Of a stretch of DNA of 64,000 nt, positions 1 through 9,400 are shown piece after piece. The DNA lies in contig CP123444.1 of assembly GCA_029866965.1 (NCBI GenBank), positions 1,715,501 to 1,779,500 on the forward strand. The letters run 5' to 3'. How positions within the stretch are numbered: position 1 is the first letter of the stretch; every line of letters begins with the position of its first letter. Source of the stretch: Flavobacteriaceae bacterium YJPT1-3 (GTDB taxonomy: Bacteria > Bacteroidota > Bacteroidia > Flavobacteriales > Flavobacteriaceae). Both the position numbers and the translations under genes were made by a program. Under the pieces are notes generated by a model. It did not search any database. It saw only the letters and a program-made list of their open reading frames with translations, and was not told the DNA's origin.

Positions 1-381
1 GTAATTAAAGGCTAATGCTATTTTTTTCCAGGGGGAATTGCTGTTGCCGTTATTAAATACGATCAGCCCACCACCCTGATTGAACTCTACATCTCTAATA
101 GAGGTTGTCGTAAATTCATTAAAGTATCCGGTTTCATTATCTAAGGTATAGGTAGACAGGGTGAATGCAGCAGCGCCACGCTCAAAAATGGCTCCTCCGG
201 CAGGATTGCGATGAAGCGCTGACAAGTCTCCTCCTAAGGCCCCAAAAGCCCCACTCATCCCTCGATACCGAGCGGTTCCCAAGATATCCTGTTTGCTGTA
301 TTGATAAGCGTCAAATATGCTCTGAGCGTTGAGATTAGGCACGACTAAGCCCAGTATGAAAATTATAGCTAGTTTTTTCAT
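1..381 (-). CDS. Outer-membrane transport protein, OmpP1/FadL-like (partial)
   Basis: Open from an ATG at 381 to the left edge (127 codons visible), so only the N-terminal part is present. The first 19 or so residues (MKKLAIIFILGLVVPNLNA) form a signal peptide, followed by QSIFDAYQYSKQDILGTARY and then MSGAFGALGGDLSALHRNPA. That DilGTARYRgMSGAFGALGGD..A...NPAG pattern is the mature N terminus of the flavobacterial OmpP1/FadL/TodX-like outer-membrane barrels, a group often tied to hydrophobic-compound uptake. Substrate unknown. It runs leftward, and the lipoprotein gene at 415-1632 lies upstream on the same strand with only 33 bp between, so the two may be co-transcribed. Confidence 0.75.
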   Translation of the reverse strand, partial: MKKLAIIFILGLVVPNLNAQSIFDAYQYSKQDILGTARYRGMSGAFGALGGDLSALHRNPAGGAIFERGAAAFTLSTYTLDNETGYFNEFTTTSIRDVEFNQGGGLIVFNNGNSNSPWKKIALAFNY

Positions 382-414
382 GATCAAATGATTTAGATAA
401 CTTAGGAATCTTGC

Positions 415-1632
415 TTATAGTCCTCCGCCACGGCGTGATCCACCACCTCGGGAACCCCCACTACTTCGCGATCCACCTCCACCTCGGGAAATAGAACCAC
501 TACTTCTGGATGAGCCACCCCCTCGTGAAACGGAGCTACTGCTTCGAGACGAACTACTCCGTGAAGAACTCGCAGAAGATCGACTTCTGGATCCGCTGGA
601 AGAGCGTGCAGCACGTGAAGAACGACTGTTGGCGCTTCTAGAGTAGGTGGATGAACCCACACGTCTCGAATCACTATTGTATGGAGACACTGATCTGCGC
701 GTACTTGGGGAATTATAGGAGCTGCGACTGTTACGCGTGATGTTTGATCCTGAGCGCGAAGCGTCTGCATTTCTACGAGAAACTCTACGGTAATCTACGC
801 CAACCCCGTTTCTTGAATAACTTCTAGATGATCTTGAGGTAGTAGCTCGTGAAATGCGTCCCTGACTGACAGCAGAGCTATTTCTAGAGACTGCGCGTCG
901 TCCATTGGTATACCCGTAACGATTATTGTAAGCTACTGCTGAACCCCAGCCAACGTATGGCGATAAGTATCCTCCGCGATAGAAATAGGGAGTAACATAT
1001 CCGTTCCAGCCCCAGCCGTTAAAGCCCCAGCCGCCGAAGCCCCAGCCCCAACCAAGACGTGCTCGATTGAATCCGATGCCGAAGCGATTCCAACCCGGAC
1101 CGTATCCGCCATATCCCCAACCCCAGGAATTAACAAAGTAAGGATCGTGTAAAGGCCATCCCCAGCCGCCCCAAGGAGCTCCCCAGCCGAAGCCACCGCC
1201 CCAGCCGAAGCCACCACCCCAACCAAAGCCACCGGCAAATTGGGGACTGTCATATACATTGACAACGATGTTGTCGGGCTGGTCTCCCCAGCCTGCATTA
1301 CCGCCCATCTGATAATCAAGAGAATCAGCTTCTACGGTCGCTTGCTCTTCATATCCGGAGCTGTAACCGTCAACATCAGTGAATATGGCACCTTCTTCCA
1401 AAACATTGGAAGTCATTTCAGCTTCTTTCTGGAAATAGTTTTTATACTTAGCGCTTTCATTATAGGTAACCTCACGATCATCTTGTCCTGCAAAAGCGCT
1501 TTGATTGCCATATACAGGGTCATTTTCGTAACCCGCATATTGGAACGACCCGCAAGATACCAGACTAGCCATGAGAATGGCGCCCAGAAGGGGTCTTAGT
1601 AATTTCTTTAAATAAGTAGTTTCGCTTTGCAT
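415..1632 (-). CDS. Lipoprotein with Trp/Gly-rich core and Ser/Arg/Gly-rich tail
   Basis: 405 aa. The N terminus has a lipoprotein signal with lipobox LVSC (Cys about residue 27), so it should be exported and lipid-anchored. Residues about 30-120 are acidic and Tyr/Asn-rich. Residues about 130-230 are extremely rich in Gly, Trp, Phe and Tyr, including three consecutive GGFGWG units. Residues about 250-405 are dominated by Ser, Arg and Gly (RSS, SRGGG). No enzyme motif is visible. The aromatic/Gly core and basic Ser-rich tail look like a low-complexity surface or matrix-binding protein, which is inference. The low complexity makes the antisense frames appear open, but the lipobox supports this strand. 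Confidence 0.7.
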   Translation of the reverse strand: MQSETTYLKKLLRPLLGAILMASLVSCGSFQYAGYENDPVYGNQSAFAGQDDREVTYNESAKYKNYFQKEAEMTSNVLEEGAIFTDVDGYSSGYEEQATVEADSLDYQMGGNAGWGDQPDNIVVNVYDSPQFAGGFGWGGGFGWGGGFGWGAPWGGWGWPLHDPYFVNSWGWGYGGYGPGWNRFGIGFNRARLGWGWGFGGWGFNGWGWNGYVTPYFYRGGYLSPYVGWGSAVAYNNRYGYTNGRRAVSRNSSAVSQGRISRATTSRSSRSYSRNGVGVDYRRVSRRNADASRSGSNITRNSRSSYNSPSTRRSVSPYNSDSRRVGSSTYSRSANSRSSRAARSSSGSRSRSSASSSRSSSSRSSSSVSRGGGSSRSSGSISRGGGGSRSSGGSRGGGSRRGGGL

Positions 1633-1729
1633 ATCTATATGTTTATATTGTTGAACATCGTTTAATTACCTAGTTTTGCCAAGAACTTAAGTATTAATAA
1701 TTGCACAATATCTGTGCCAAAGTCTATAT

Positions 1730-3208
1730 ATGGGTAAGAATCTAACCAGTCGAAGCGAAGATTATTCTAAATGGTACAATGAATTGGTCGTAAAGGCTGA
1801 TCTCGCAGAAAACTCGGCTGTTCGCGGGTGTATGGTCATCAAACCCTACGGGTTTGCCATATGGGAAAAAATGCAAGCCGAATTGGATCGCATGTTTAAA
1901 GAGACCGGTCATCAAAATGCTTATTTTCCATTGTTCGTGCCCAAGAGTTTATTTGAGGCAGAAGAGAAAAATGCAGAAGGATTTGCTAAGGAATGCGCGG
2001 TTGTCACTCATTATCGATTAAAAAATGACCCGGATCGAGAAGGGAAACTGATGGTTGACCCGGAAGCTAAGCTGGAAGAAGAACTGGTGGTTCGTCCCAC
2101 TAGTGAGGCGATTATTTGGAGTACGTATAAGAACTGGATCCAGTCCTATCGGGATCTTCCCATTTTGATTAATCAATGGGCCAACGTGGTTCGTTGGGAA
2201 ATGCGAACCCGTTTATTTCTAAGAACGGCTGAATTTTTATGGCAAGAAGGGCATACGGCGCATGCGACCAAGGAGGAGGCTCTGGAGGAGGCGATGACTA
2301 TAAACAATATTTACGCAGAGTTTGCCGAGAATTTTATGGCCATACCTGTCGTAAAAGGCTATAAAACGGAAAGTGAGCGCTTCGCTGGGGCAGAAGAAAC
2401 CTTGTGTATTGAAGCCTTGATGCAAGATGGAAAAGCCTTGCAGGCCGGAACTTCACATTTTTTGGGTCAGAATTTCGCGAAAGCTTTCGATGTCAAATTT
2501 GCCACGAAGGAGGGCGGCTTGGAGTATGTCTGGGCATCTTCCTGGGGAGTTTCTACCCGTCTCATGGGAGCCTTGATCATGACCCACAGTGATGATAACG
2601 GGTTGGTGCTGCCGCCTAATTTGGCACCTATTCAAGTAGTGATCGTCCCTATTTATCGCAATGAGGAGCAATTGGAAGCTATTTCCCAGGTGGCTCATGA
2701 AATAGAAAAAGAGCTTCGTGCTCACGGTGTCTCTGTCAAGTATGACGACCGGGATAGTCATAAACCGGGTTGGAAATTCAATCAGTATGAATTGCAGGGC
2801 GTACCACTTCGCATCGGGATAGGGCCCAAGGATTTAGAAAAAAGAACGGTCGAACTAGCCCGTCGGGATACCTTGACCAAAGAGTTCGTCTCTAAAGATG
2901 TCATCATCGAACGCGTTCAGTTCTTACTTAAGGAAATTCAGGAAGCGCTTTATCACAAAGCATTCGAGTTTCGAGATAGCCATATCACAGAGGTGGATGA
3001 TTTTGAGACTTTTAAAAAGGTGCTTAAAGAAAAGGGCGGGTTTCTAAGCGCTCATTGGGACGGAACTCCAGAAACGGAGCAACGCATCAAGGAACTGACC
3101 AAGGCGACCATTCGTTGCATTCCGCTTTCGCGAAAGCAGGAAAAAGGAAGTTGCGTTTTGACAGGAAACCCTTCTGAAGGAAGAGTATTGTTTGCGAAAG
3201 CGTATTAG
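1730..3208 (+). CDS. proS: Proline--tRNA ligase (archaeal/eukaryotic-like short form)
   Basis: 492 aa. It charges tRNA-Pro with proline in the cytosol. The N terminus ([16 protein letters not shown], then [12 protein letters not shown]) and the class II core motifs are visible: motif 2 around [15 protein letters not shown] and [20 protein letters not shown], and motif 3 around [12 protein letters not shown]. The length and lack of the YbaK-type editing insertion fit the short ProRS type common in Bacteroidota rather than the roughly 570-aa bacterial type. The ATG is preceded by an AT-rich leader. A perfect CTTTCGCGAAAG palindrome lies near its 3' end. The tRNA-Glu pair follows under its own promoter. 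Confidence 0.96.
   Translation: MGKNLTSRSEDYSKWYNELVVKADLAENSAVRGCMVIKPYGFAIWEKMQAELDRMFKETGHQNAYFPLFVPKSLFEAEEKNAEGFAKECAVVTHYRLKNDPDREGKLMVDPEAKLEEELVVRPTSEAIIWSTYKNWIQSYRDLPILINQWANVVRWEMRTRLFLRTAEFLWQEGHTAHATKEEALEEAMTINNIYAEFAENFMAIPVVKGYKTESERFAGAEETLCIEALMQDGKALQAGTSHFLGQNFAKAFDVKFATKEGGLEYVWASSWGVSTRLMGALIMTHSDDNGLVLPPNLAPIQVVIVPIYRNEEQLEAISQVAHEIEKELRAHGVSVKYDDRDSHKPGWKFNQYELQGVPLRIGIGPKDLEKRTVELARRDTLTKEFVSKDVIIERVQFLLKEIQEALYHKAFEFRDSHITEVDDFETFKKVLKEKGGFLSAHWDGTPETEQRIKELTKATIRCIPLSRKQEKGSCVLTGNPSEGRVLFAKAY
3125..3136. repeat. Iterated 12-bp palindrome CTTTCGCGAAAG (copy 1)
   Basis: Perfect copy inside proS, extended to GCTTTCGCGAAAGC. It is one of six perfect copies in this window. 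Confidence 0.85.
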
Positions 3209-3231
3209 CAGAGAATTTATTTTTCAAACGC

Positions 3232-3261
3232 TTGTAGCATTAAAAATAAGTTGTATTTTTG
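3232..3261 (+). promoter_or_regulatory. Bacteroidota-type promoter for the tRNA-Glu genes
   Basis: TTG at 3232-3234, a 19-bp spacer, then TATTTTTG at 3254-3261. This matches the Bacteroidota housekeeping consensus (-33 TTG, -7 TAnnTTTG). It lies 23 bp upstream of the first tRNA-Glu, so it probably drives both tRNAs and perhaps rpsT. Confidence 0.7.
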
Positions 3262-3284
3262 CATCCGCATTTGAGCAAAATGTA

Positions 3285-3356
3285 GGCCCGTTCGTCTATC
3301 GGCTAGGACGCCAGGTTTTCATCCTGGTAAGAGGGGTTCGATTCCCCTACGGGCTA
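3285..3356 (+). tRNA. tRNA-Glu (anticodon TTC), copy 1
   Basis: 72 nt. The acceptor stem is GGCCCGT paired with ACGGGCT (first pair G-U), with discriminator A at 3356. The anticodon stem CCAGG/CCTGG flanks loop TTTTCAT with anticodon TTC at 3318-3320. The T arm has GGTTCGATTCC. No CCA is encoded. Confidence 0.97.
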
Positions 3357-3384
3357 CTAAATATAGAGGTCAATAAAAGAAAAT

Positions 3385-3456
3385 GGCCCGTTCGTCTATC
3401 GGCTAGGACGCCAGGTTTTCATCCTGGTAAGAGGGGTTCGATTCCCCTACGGGCTA
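3385..3456 (+). tRNA. tRNA-Glu (anticodon TTC), copy 2
   Basis: 72 nt and identical to the copy starting exactly 100 bp upstream; the 28-nt spacer between them is unrelated to the tRNA. A recent tandem duplication or ongoing gene conversion would explain the identity. Confidence 0.97.
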
Positions 3457-3479
3457 CAACAGTTTAATACAAAGAGAGA

Positions 3480-3728
3480 ATGGCAAATCACAAGTCAGCA
3501 TTAAAGAGAATCAGAAATAGCGAAACCAAAAGGTTACGTAACCGCTATCAGCACAAAACGACTCGTAGTGCGATCAAAAAATTACGCGAGGCTGATAAGA
3601 AAGAAGCAACAGAAATGTTGCCTACCGTGAACAGCATGATCGACAAATTGGCAAAGCGCAATATCATCCATGATAATAAGGCAGCTAATTTAAAGTCTCA
3701 GTTGGCGAAGCACGTAGCGGCTCTTTAA
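3480..3728 (+). CDS. rpsT: 30S ribosomal protein S20
   Basis: 82 aa, highly basic (about a third Lys/Arg). [20 protein letters not shown] and the C-terminal [18 protein letters not shown] are the S20 pattern; S20 binds 16S rRNA in the small subunit. The gene starts 23 bp after the second tRNA-Glu with no obvious promoter between, so it may be read through from the tRNA promoter. A hairpin terminator follows at 3755. Confidence 0.97.
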   Translation: MANHKSALKRIRNSETKRLRNRYQHKTTRSAIKKLREADKKEATEMLPTVNSMIDKLAKRNIIHDNKAANLKSQLAKHVAAL

Positions 3729-3752
3729 GCGGCAGGATATTCAAAAAAAATT

Positions 3753-3787
3753 AAAACTTCTGTCGCTACAAGGCAGAAGTTTTTTTG
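3753..3787 (+). terminator. Intrinsic terminator after rpsT
   Basis: Stem AACTTCTG (3755-3762) pairs with CAGAAGTT (3774-3781), followed by a run of T. Confidence 0.8.
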
Positions 3788-3810
3788 TTGGTTAGATTAA
3801 TTGTTGATTA

Positions 3811-3847
3811 AAAAACTCCTTGCACTTCAATGGGCAAGGAGTTTTTT
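3811..3847. terminator. Second hairpin, bidirectional terminator
   Basis: A 13-bp stem (AAAAACTCCTTGC with its complement at 3834-3846) is flanked by A and T runs, so it can work in both directions between rpsT and the oppositely oriented rho. Confidence 0.75.
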
Positions 3848-3870
3848 GTTTGAAACGGTCTATTGAGCAC

Positions 3871-3897
3871 AAAAAAAAGACCTCCTGGGAGGTCTTT
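3871..3897 (-). terminator. Intrinsic terminator of rho
   Basis: On the minus strand, AAAGACCTCC pairs with GGAGGTCTTT and is followed by eight T. It sits 20 bp beyond the rho stop codon. Confidence 0.8.
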
Positions 3898-3917
3898 CGT
3901 AGTTTTTTAAGTAGGTC

Positions 3918-5609
3918 TTAGCCGTTCATTGAAACTAAGAACTCTTCATTGTTCTTGGTCTGCTTGAAGCGCTCATTGATGAATTCCATGGCTTCTACCG
4001 GATTCATATCAGCCAAATACTTGCGCATTACCCACATGCGTTGGATCACATTATCGCTCAATAAGAGATCATCGCGTCGGGTACTGGAAGATGTCAGGTC
4101 AATGGCCGGGAAGATTCTTCGGTTAGCGATCTTGCGATCCAACTGAAGTTCCATGTTACCGGTTCCTTTAAACTCTTCAAAGATCACCTCATCCATTTTA
4201 GATCCGGTCTCTGTTAGTGCTGTAGCAATGATGGATAGCGATCCGCCGCCTTCAATATTTCGAGCTGCTCCAAAGAAACGTTTCGGCTTGTGAAGCGCAT
4301 TGGCATCAACACCACCACTTAAGATCTTTCCAGAAGCAGGTTGTACCGTATTATAGGCTCGAGCCAGACGTGTAATAGAATCCAGAAGAATGACCACATC
4401 GTGACCGCATTCTACCAGGCGTTTTGCTTTTTCCAAGACGATATTCGCTACTCGTACGTGCTCGTGAGCTTCTTTATCAAAGGTAGATGCTACCACTTCT
4501 CCTTTAACGTGACGTTGCATGTCAGTAACCTCTTCAGGACGCTCGTCAATCAGCAGGACTATTTGAAAGACCTCCGGATGATTGGCTGCAATGGCATTGG
4601 CCACATCCTTTAAAAGCATGGTTTTACCCGTTTTGGGTTGTGAAACGATCATCCCACGCTGTCCTTTCCCAATGGGAGAAAACAAATCCATGATCCGCGT
4701 AGAAATGGTACTTTGCTTCTCGGCAATGTTGAATTTTTCTTGCGGAAAAAGTGGAGTCAAGTGTTCGAATGACACGCGGTCGCGTACCACGTTCGGGTCA
4801 AGACCATTGATCTTAATTACTTTAATTAGGGGGAAATATTTTTCTCCTTCTTTTGGGGGGCGTACCACTCCCAATACAGTATCTCCGGTTTTCAGACCAA
4901 AAAGTCTGATCTGCGATTGAGAAACATAGATATCATCAGGAGAGGCGAGATAGTTGTAGTCAGAGGAGCGTAAAAAACCATAGCCATCTTGCATGATGTC
5001 TAAAACGCCCTCACTTTCGATAATCCCGTCAAATTCGTAATCAGGCTCCCGATAGCGGTTTCGAGAATCTTTATTTCCGCTATTGCTCTTATTGCCCCGA
5101 TTGTCGTTGCGATTGTCGTTGCGGTTATCATTGCGATTGTCGTTTCGATTATCGTTTCGTGAACTTTTATTGCTATTCCCGCGGTTGTCATTGTTTGAAC
5201 TGCGGTTGTTGCTTCGTTTATCTTTAGCTTGGTCACGCCCTGAGCTTTTTTCCTTAGGGTTGGTTTTGCTCTGATCTCCGCCTTTGTCATTTTTGGAATC
5301 GTTTGAGCTGTTGCTCTTGTCATTTTTTGGACTGGGCTTTCGCGTACTGGAACTCTTGGTGTCCTTTCGCGTGTTATCACTTTTATTCGTCGAGCGAGAA
5401 GGAGTGCTTTTCTTTTGGTCTTTTTGATCGTCGGCACTATCGTCAGCAACAACGGCCTCTACTTTTTTGGGATTAGCAGCCTGATAGTCCAATATTTTAT
5501 AGACGAGGTCAAGTTTTTTCTCTGAACGGTATTTTGGAATGCTTAATTCTTTTGCAATCTCCTGAAGTTCAGGTAATTTTTTGGATTTTAAATCTGAAAT
5601 TTCAAACAT
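3918..5609 (-). CDS. rho: Transcription termination factor Rho with long disordered insert
   Basis: 563 aa. Rho is the hexameric RNA-dependent ATPase that ends untranslated transcripts. The N terminus ([20 protein letters not shown]) is the Rho N-terminal helical domain. Residues about 65-190 are a Lys/Ser/Asn/Asp/Arg-rich low-complexity stretch that includes several NDNR tetrapeptides in tandem. The RNA-binding cold-shock-like domain follows ([20 protein letters not shown]), then the ATPase with Walker A QPKTGKTM, Walker [17 protein letters not shown] and the Q-loop/R-loop region [17 protein letters not shown]. coli Rho has 419 aa; the excess is the insert, which is typical of Bacteroidota Rho. 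Confidence 0.97.
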   Translation of the reverse strand: MFEISDLKSKKLPELQEIAKELSIPKYRSEKKLDLVYKILDYQAANPKKVEAVVADDSADDQKDQKKSTPSRSTNKSDNTRKDTKSSSTRKPSPKNDKSNSSNDSKNDKGGDQSKTNPKEKSSGRDQAKDKRSNNRSSNNDNRGNSNKSSRNDNRNDNRNDNRNDNRNDNRGNKSNSGNKDSRNRYREPDYEFDGIIESEGVLDIMQDGYGFLRSSDYNYLASPDDIYVSQSQIRLFGLKTGDTVLGVVRPPKEGEKYFPLIKVIKINGLDPNVVRDRVSFEHLTPLFPQEKFNIAEKQSTISTRIMDLFSPIGKGQRGMIVSQPKTGKTMLLKDVANAIAANHPEVFQIVLLIDERPEEVTDMQRHVKGEVVASTFDKEAHEHVRVANIVLEKAKRLVECGHDVVILLDSITRLARAYNTVQPASGKILSGGVDANALHKPKRFFGAARNIEGGGSLSIIATALTETGSKMDEVIFEEFKGTGNMELQLDRKIANRRIFPAIDLTSSSTRRDDLLLSDNVIQRMWVMRKYLADMNPVEAMEFINERFKQTKNNEEFLVSMNG

Positions 5610-5776
5610 GAAAAATGTGGGAATGAATTAATTGTCTTTATTGAAGGGAAAACTTCGAAAAGAAGTAATCGGAAGTTTTAGGTTCTAGTAAGCTGGCAGA
5701 TTGCTGCTTACGGTAGAATGATACAATGATACAACATTATTTTTTAAATAATCGTTTTCATTCCTAGAGAAACTTT

Positions 5777-5784
5777 TATTTTTG
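5777..5784 (+). promoter_or_regulatory. -7 element TATTTTTG upstream of the DUF4293 gene
   Basis: Exact TAnnTTTG match 21 bp before the ATG at 5806, in the divergent rho/DUF4293 spacer. The -33 box is less clear. Confidence 0.5.
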
Positions 5785-5805
5785 TGACCCTTTTTAAGCC
5801 CGATT

Positions 5806-6216
5806 ATGCTTCAACGCATCCAAACCTTGTATTTGTTATTGGTGGTTTTTGCCTCCGGCGGACTGATTTTTTGGGTTCCGCTCTATGCTGATGTAAATCA
5901 GTCGGGGGTTATGGTGCTTGACAAAATTCTATTTTTATTACTATTTTTGGGAAGCGCACTGTTAGCGCTCATTGCGATATTTATGTATAAAAACAGACAG
6001 TTGCAATTTGTATTGAACCGTCTGAATATCTTATTGAACTTTATTTTATTAGGTGTATTGGTGTATCAATCACAAATCTTATCCGGAGGGGCGGCGGCTC
6101 CAGAGAAGGGTATTGGGATGATCATTCCGCTTCTTTCTATCGTTTTATTAGCCTTGGCCAACAAGGCAATCAAGCGTGATGAAGATCTTGTAAAATCTGT
6201 AGATCGATTGCGATAG
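5806..6216 (+). CDS. DUF4293 family membrane protein
   Basis: 136 aa. Four hydrophobic segments are visible (about residues 5-25, 40-62, 68-88 and 102-120) with a short charged C terminus. MLQRIQTLYLLLVVFASGG is the typical start of the DUF4293 family, which is found in Bacteroidota and often next to rho and truA, as here. Function is unknown. A strong terminator follows at 6246. Confidence 0.85.
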   Translation: MLQRIQTLYLLLVVFASGGLIFWVPLYADVNQSGVMVLDKILFLLLFLGSALLALIAIFMYKNRQLQFVLNRLNILLNFILLGVLVYQSQILSGGAAAPEKGIGMIIPLLSIVLLALANKAIKRDEDLVKSVDRLR

Positions 6217-6245
6217 ACCTATAATCTAAGTTTATATTAGTGCGT

Positions 6246-6274
6246 AAAAGCCCCGGTTTCAGGCCGGGGCTTTT
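6246..6274. terminator. Bidirectional intrinsic terminator
   Basis: Stem AAAAGCCCCGG (6246-6256) pairs with CCGGGGCTTTT (6264-6274). It lies between the convergent DUF4293 and phosphoesterase genes. Confidence 0.9.
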
Positions 6275-6298
6275 CATTGTAAAGGGTTTATGTATCTC

Positions 6299-6820
6299 TT
6301 ATCGTTTCATTTCAATGACTTCCAGGTCGGTGATCGCTTTTCCATCAATCACAAAACGAAGCATGGTCCGGACCTGGTGAAAACCATGTTTCCCTATGGC
6401 TCCAGGATTCATATGTAATAATTTGTTTTTCTTGTCAGGCATGACCTTTAAGATGTGGGAATGTCCACAAATGAATACATCTGGGCAGTTTTTCTCGATC
6501 TCTTCGCGTATCGCCGGTTTGTACCTTCCGGGATAACCTCCTATATGCGTAATCCATACATCAACTTCCTCGCATTTGAACCGTTGATGTAATGGGAATT
6601 CTCCACGTAGGCGATGATCATCTATGTTGCCATACACGGCCCTTAACGGTTTAATTTCCTGGAGGGCGTCTGTCACTGATAGGTCACCTATATCTCCGGC
6701 ATGCCAGACTTCATCAGCCCAGGAGGCGTGTTTCAGTATGGAATGGTCCATGTATCCGTGGGTGTCACTCAGCAGAAGAATCTTAGTCAAGGCTCGCTTT
6801 TGAAGTCTAAAATTATGCAA
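6299..6820 (-). CDS. YfcE/MJ0936-type metallophosphoesterase
   Basis: Up to 173 aa. The calcineurin-like metal-binding motifs appear in order: LLLSDTHGYMD (D-x-H), VWHAGDIGD (G-D), YGNIDDH (G-N-x-D), WITHIGGYPG and CGHSH near residue 130. These build a two-metal phosphodiesterase site; the substrate cannot be read from sequence. The ATG at 6820 gives an 11-residue extension (MHNFRLQKRA) before the conserved LTKILLLSDTHG; a TTG at 6790 gives the more usual N terminus, so the true start is uncertain. It is divergent from truA, 37 bp away. Confidence 0.9.
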   Translation of the reverse strand: MHNFRLQKRALTKILLLSDTHGYMDHSILKHASWADEVWHAGDIGDLSVTDALQEIKPLRAVYGNIDDHRLRGEFPLHQRFKCEEVDVWITHIGGYPGRYKPAIREEIEKNCPDVFICGHSHILKVMPDKKNKLLHMNPGAIGKHGFHQVRTMLRFVIDGKAITDLEVIEMKR

Positions 6821-6857
6821 TTCAAAACTGTATCTTTGATTCTTCTAAAGTTTTCTA

Positions 6858-7622
6858 GTGCGCTTCTTCATTAAACTTGCTTACCATGGCAAACCCTTTA
6901 GCGGATGGCAAATCCAACCCGATCAACCTTCTGTGCAAGAAACGTTGCAGCAGGCGCTATCTACTTTGCTAAGAAAACCCATCGGGATTACCGGTGCGGG
7001 GAGGACGGACACCGGGGTTCACGCCAGTCAGATGTATGCTCATTTCGACCTAGATGGCGAGACCTTAAATTCTCCACTCATCAAAGATTTGGTCCTTTTT
7101 GTGCACCGTTTGAATGCTTACTTGCCTGGCGCAATCAGCATCAGGAATATCTTGCCAGTGCTGAAGGATGCGCATGCGCGTTTTGATGCGACTCAACGCA
7201 CCTATGAATATCATATCGCGCGAAAAAAAGACCCTTTTGCTGAAGAGCTTGCCTGGCATTATAGTCTACCCTTAGATATAGAGCGAATGAACAGCGCCGC
7301 TCAAATTCTGATGCAGTATCAGGATTTTGAGTGTTTTAGCAAAAGCAAAACCGACGTGAAAACCTACCTTTGCGACCTCAAGTCAGCGAAGTGGGAGCTG
7401 CACCAAGATCGGCTCCTGTTTACAGTGAGTGCAGATCGTTTCCTACGCAATATGGTGCGTGCGATTGTGGGTACTTTAATAGAGGTTGGGCTAAAAAAAC
7501 TTGAGGTAGCGGATATGCATCGCATTGTCAAAAGTAAGGATCGTGGAAAGGCCGGAGCGTCCGTACCTGCGCACGGCTTATTTTTGACACAAATTGATTA
7601 TCCTCAGGCAATTTTTAAATAA
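6858..7622 (+). CDS. truA: tRNA pseudouridine(38-40) synthase
   Basis: 254 aa, with a GTG start. TruA converts uridines 38-40 in the anticodon arm to pseudouridine. The catalytic aspartate lies in AGRTDTGVHASQ (about residues 48-58), and FLRNMVRAIVGTL is the conserved C-terminal motif. MRFFIKLAYHGKPFSGWQ is the standard start. The ABC exporter gene starts 2 bp after its stop, so the two are likely co-transcribed. Confidence 0.96.
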   Translation: MRFFIKLAYHGKPFSGWQIQPDQPSVQETLQQALSTLLRKPIGITGAGRTDTGVHASQMYAHFDLDGETLNSPLIKDLVLFVHRLNAYLPGAISIRNILPVLKDAHARFDATQRTYEYHIARKKDPFAEELAWHYSLPLDIERMNSAAQILMQYQDFECFSKSKTDVKTYLCDLKSAKWELHQDRLLFTVSADRFLRNMVRAIVGTLIEVGLKKLEVADMHRIVKSKDRGKAGASVPAHGLFLTQIDYPQAIFK

Positions 7623-7624
7623 CT

Positions 7625-9391
7625 ATGGCAGATACGAAGGGAAAAGCATTTGATGTCAGCCTGTTCAAGCGCTTGATGCGGTTTACTAAGCCCTATAAGG
7701 GCACGCTGTTCTTTGTTGCGATCGCAGCCATACTGCTTTCCGTATTCTCGGCGGCTCGGCCCTATCTGTTGCAGCAAGCGATTGACCTTGGGATTACTGA
7801 AAAGGATGGCGATCAGCTCATCTTTTATCTCAGTTTAATGCTTGGAACATTATTGGGAGAGGTGCTGTTTCAACTGGCCTTCATCTATTTTGCCAACTGG
7901 TTGGGGCAGCAGGTAGTATTAGATATTCGTACCCAATTGTTTAAACATATGCTACGCTTCAAAATGCAGTACTACGATCGCTCTGCTGTAGGGCGTCTGG
8001 TTACGCGGGCTGTTGGTGATATTGAGACTATTTCCAGTATTTTCAGTCAGGGCTTGTTTGTGATCTTGAGCGATCTGCTCAAAATGAGTGTCGTGGTCGC
8101 TGTGATGCTATACAACAGCTGGCAATTGTCCCTCATAGTATTTACGGTACTTCCCTTTATACTTTACGCAACCCGGATTTTTCAAAAGAAGATGAAAGTG
8201 GCCTTTGAAGAAGTGCGAACTCAGGTGGCCAATTTGAATTCGTTTGTTCAAGAACGGGTAACGGGCATGAAAATAGTTCAGATCTTTTCACGAGAACGAA
8301 TTGAGCATAAAAAATTCAATGAGATCAATAAAAAGCACATGAAAGCCTGGAATAAAACCGTGTGGTATAATTCCATCTTTTTTCCTGTGGCTGAAATGTC
8401 AACGTCCATTACCATCGGTCTTATTGTATGGTATGGAGGGTTGAGAGCGGCGCAAAGCGATATCATCACTATCGGCTTGATCACTGCATTCATTCAGTAC
8501 GCGCAAATGTTATTTACGCCTTTGCGCCAGATTGCCGATAAATTCAACACCCTGCAGATGGGTATGGTTGCGGCCAATCGCGTCTTTGGGATTTTGGATA
8601 CAGACGCCCGAATAGAGGACTCCGGTACTCAAACTTTGACCGATGTGAAAGGGGAGATTACTTTTGATAACGTCTATTTCGGTTACACTTCGGAAGAGCA
8701 GGTATTGCACGGAATTAGCTTTAGAGCTGCACCCGGAGAAACTCTAGCCATTGTTGGAGCGACAGGTGCGGGAAAGTCTACGATCATCAATTTATTGACC
8801 CGCTTTTACGAGATCAATGATGGAACCATTGCTATTGACGGGCAAAATATCAAAGAGTTAACCATCGCTTCCTTAAGGAAAGAAGTTGCGGTCGTATTGC
8901 AGGATGTGTTCTTGTTTGCTGATACTATTCTTAATAATATTACGCTGGAAAATCCGCAGATCACTGAAGCCGAGGTGCAGGCTGCAGCACAAGAGATCGG
9001 TGTTGACCGATTCATTCAAAGCTTGCCCAAAGGGTACCACTACAATGTCAAAGAACGCGGAGCTATGCTTTCAAGTGGTCAGCGACAGCTATTGGCCTTT
9101 CTTCGGGCGTACGTGAGTAACCCTTCTATTCTCATCCTTGATGAAGCTACTTCTTCCGTAGATTCTCACAGCGAACAGCTCATTCAAAATGCGATAGCTA
9201 AACTTACCGAAGGCCGCACCAGTATCGTAATCGCGCATCGCCTGGCTACCATTAAAGAGGCCGATCGTATTTTGGTCATGGATAAAGGACGAATCGTGGA
9301 GATGGGTTCTCACGACGAACTGGTCCAAAAAGAGAATGGACATTACCGTAATCTTTACGAGGTTCAGTTTATGGCAGAGGCCCTGGAGTAA
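7625..9391 (+). CDS. ABC-type exporter, fused membrane and ATPase domains
   Basis: 588 aa half-transporter expected to work as a homodimer in the inner membrane. Residues about 15-320 carry six membrane helices (ABC transmembrane type 1). The ATPase domain (about 345-585) has Walker A GATGAGKSTI, the Q-loop VVLQDVFLF, signature LSSGQRQLL, Walker B ILILDEATSSVD and the H-loop IAHRLAT. The order matches MsbA/MdlB-like multidrug or lipid exporters; the substrate is not predictable. The family is commonly found directly after truA in flavobacteria. It converges on the DUF3667 gene with only 9 bp between. Confidence 0.93.
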   Translation: MADTKGKAFDVSLFKRLMRFTKPYKGTLFFVAIAAILLSVFSAARPYLLQQAIDLGITEKDGDQLIFYLSLMLGTLLGEVLFQLAFIYFANWLGQQVVLDIRTQLFKHMLRFKMQYYDRSAVGRLVTRAVGDIETISSIFSQGLFVILSDLLKMSVVVAVMLYNSWQLSLIVFTVLPFILYATRIFQKKMKVAFEEVRTQVANLNSFVQERVTGMKIVQIFSRERIEHKKFNEINKKHMKAWNKTVWYNSIFFPVAEMSTSITIGLIVWYGGLRAAQSDIITIGLITAFIQYAQMLFTPLRQIADKFNTLQMGMVAANRVFGILDTDARIEDSGTQTLTDVKGEITFDNVYFGYTSEEQVLHGISFRAAPGETLAIVGATGAGKSTIINLLTRFYEINDGTIAIDGQNIKELTIASLRKEVAVVLQDVFLFADTILNNITLENPQITEAEVQAAAQEIGVDRFIQSLPKGYHYNVKERGAMLSSGQRQLLAFLRAYVSNPSILILDEATSSVDSHSEQLIQNAIAKLTEGRTSIVIAHRLATIKEADRILVMDKGRIVEMGSHDELVQKENGHYRNLYEVQFMAEALE

Positions 9392-9400
9392 ATCGAAAAT

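Noticed and set aside
402-1599. Open frames opposite and across the Trp/Gly/Ser-rich lipoprotein
   Set aside because: By-products of low-complexity, GC-skewed codons; the lipobox frame on the minus strand is the convincing one.
3192-3467. Open frame across both tRNA-Glu genes
   Set aside because: It is formed by the tRNA sequences themselves.
5000-5452. Alternative minus-strand frame in rho
   Set aside because: A shadow in the low-complexity insert (Thr/Ile/Arg-rich), while the Rho frame is continuous.
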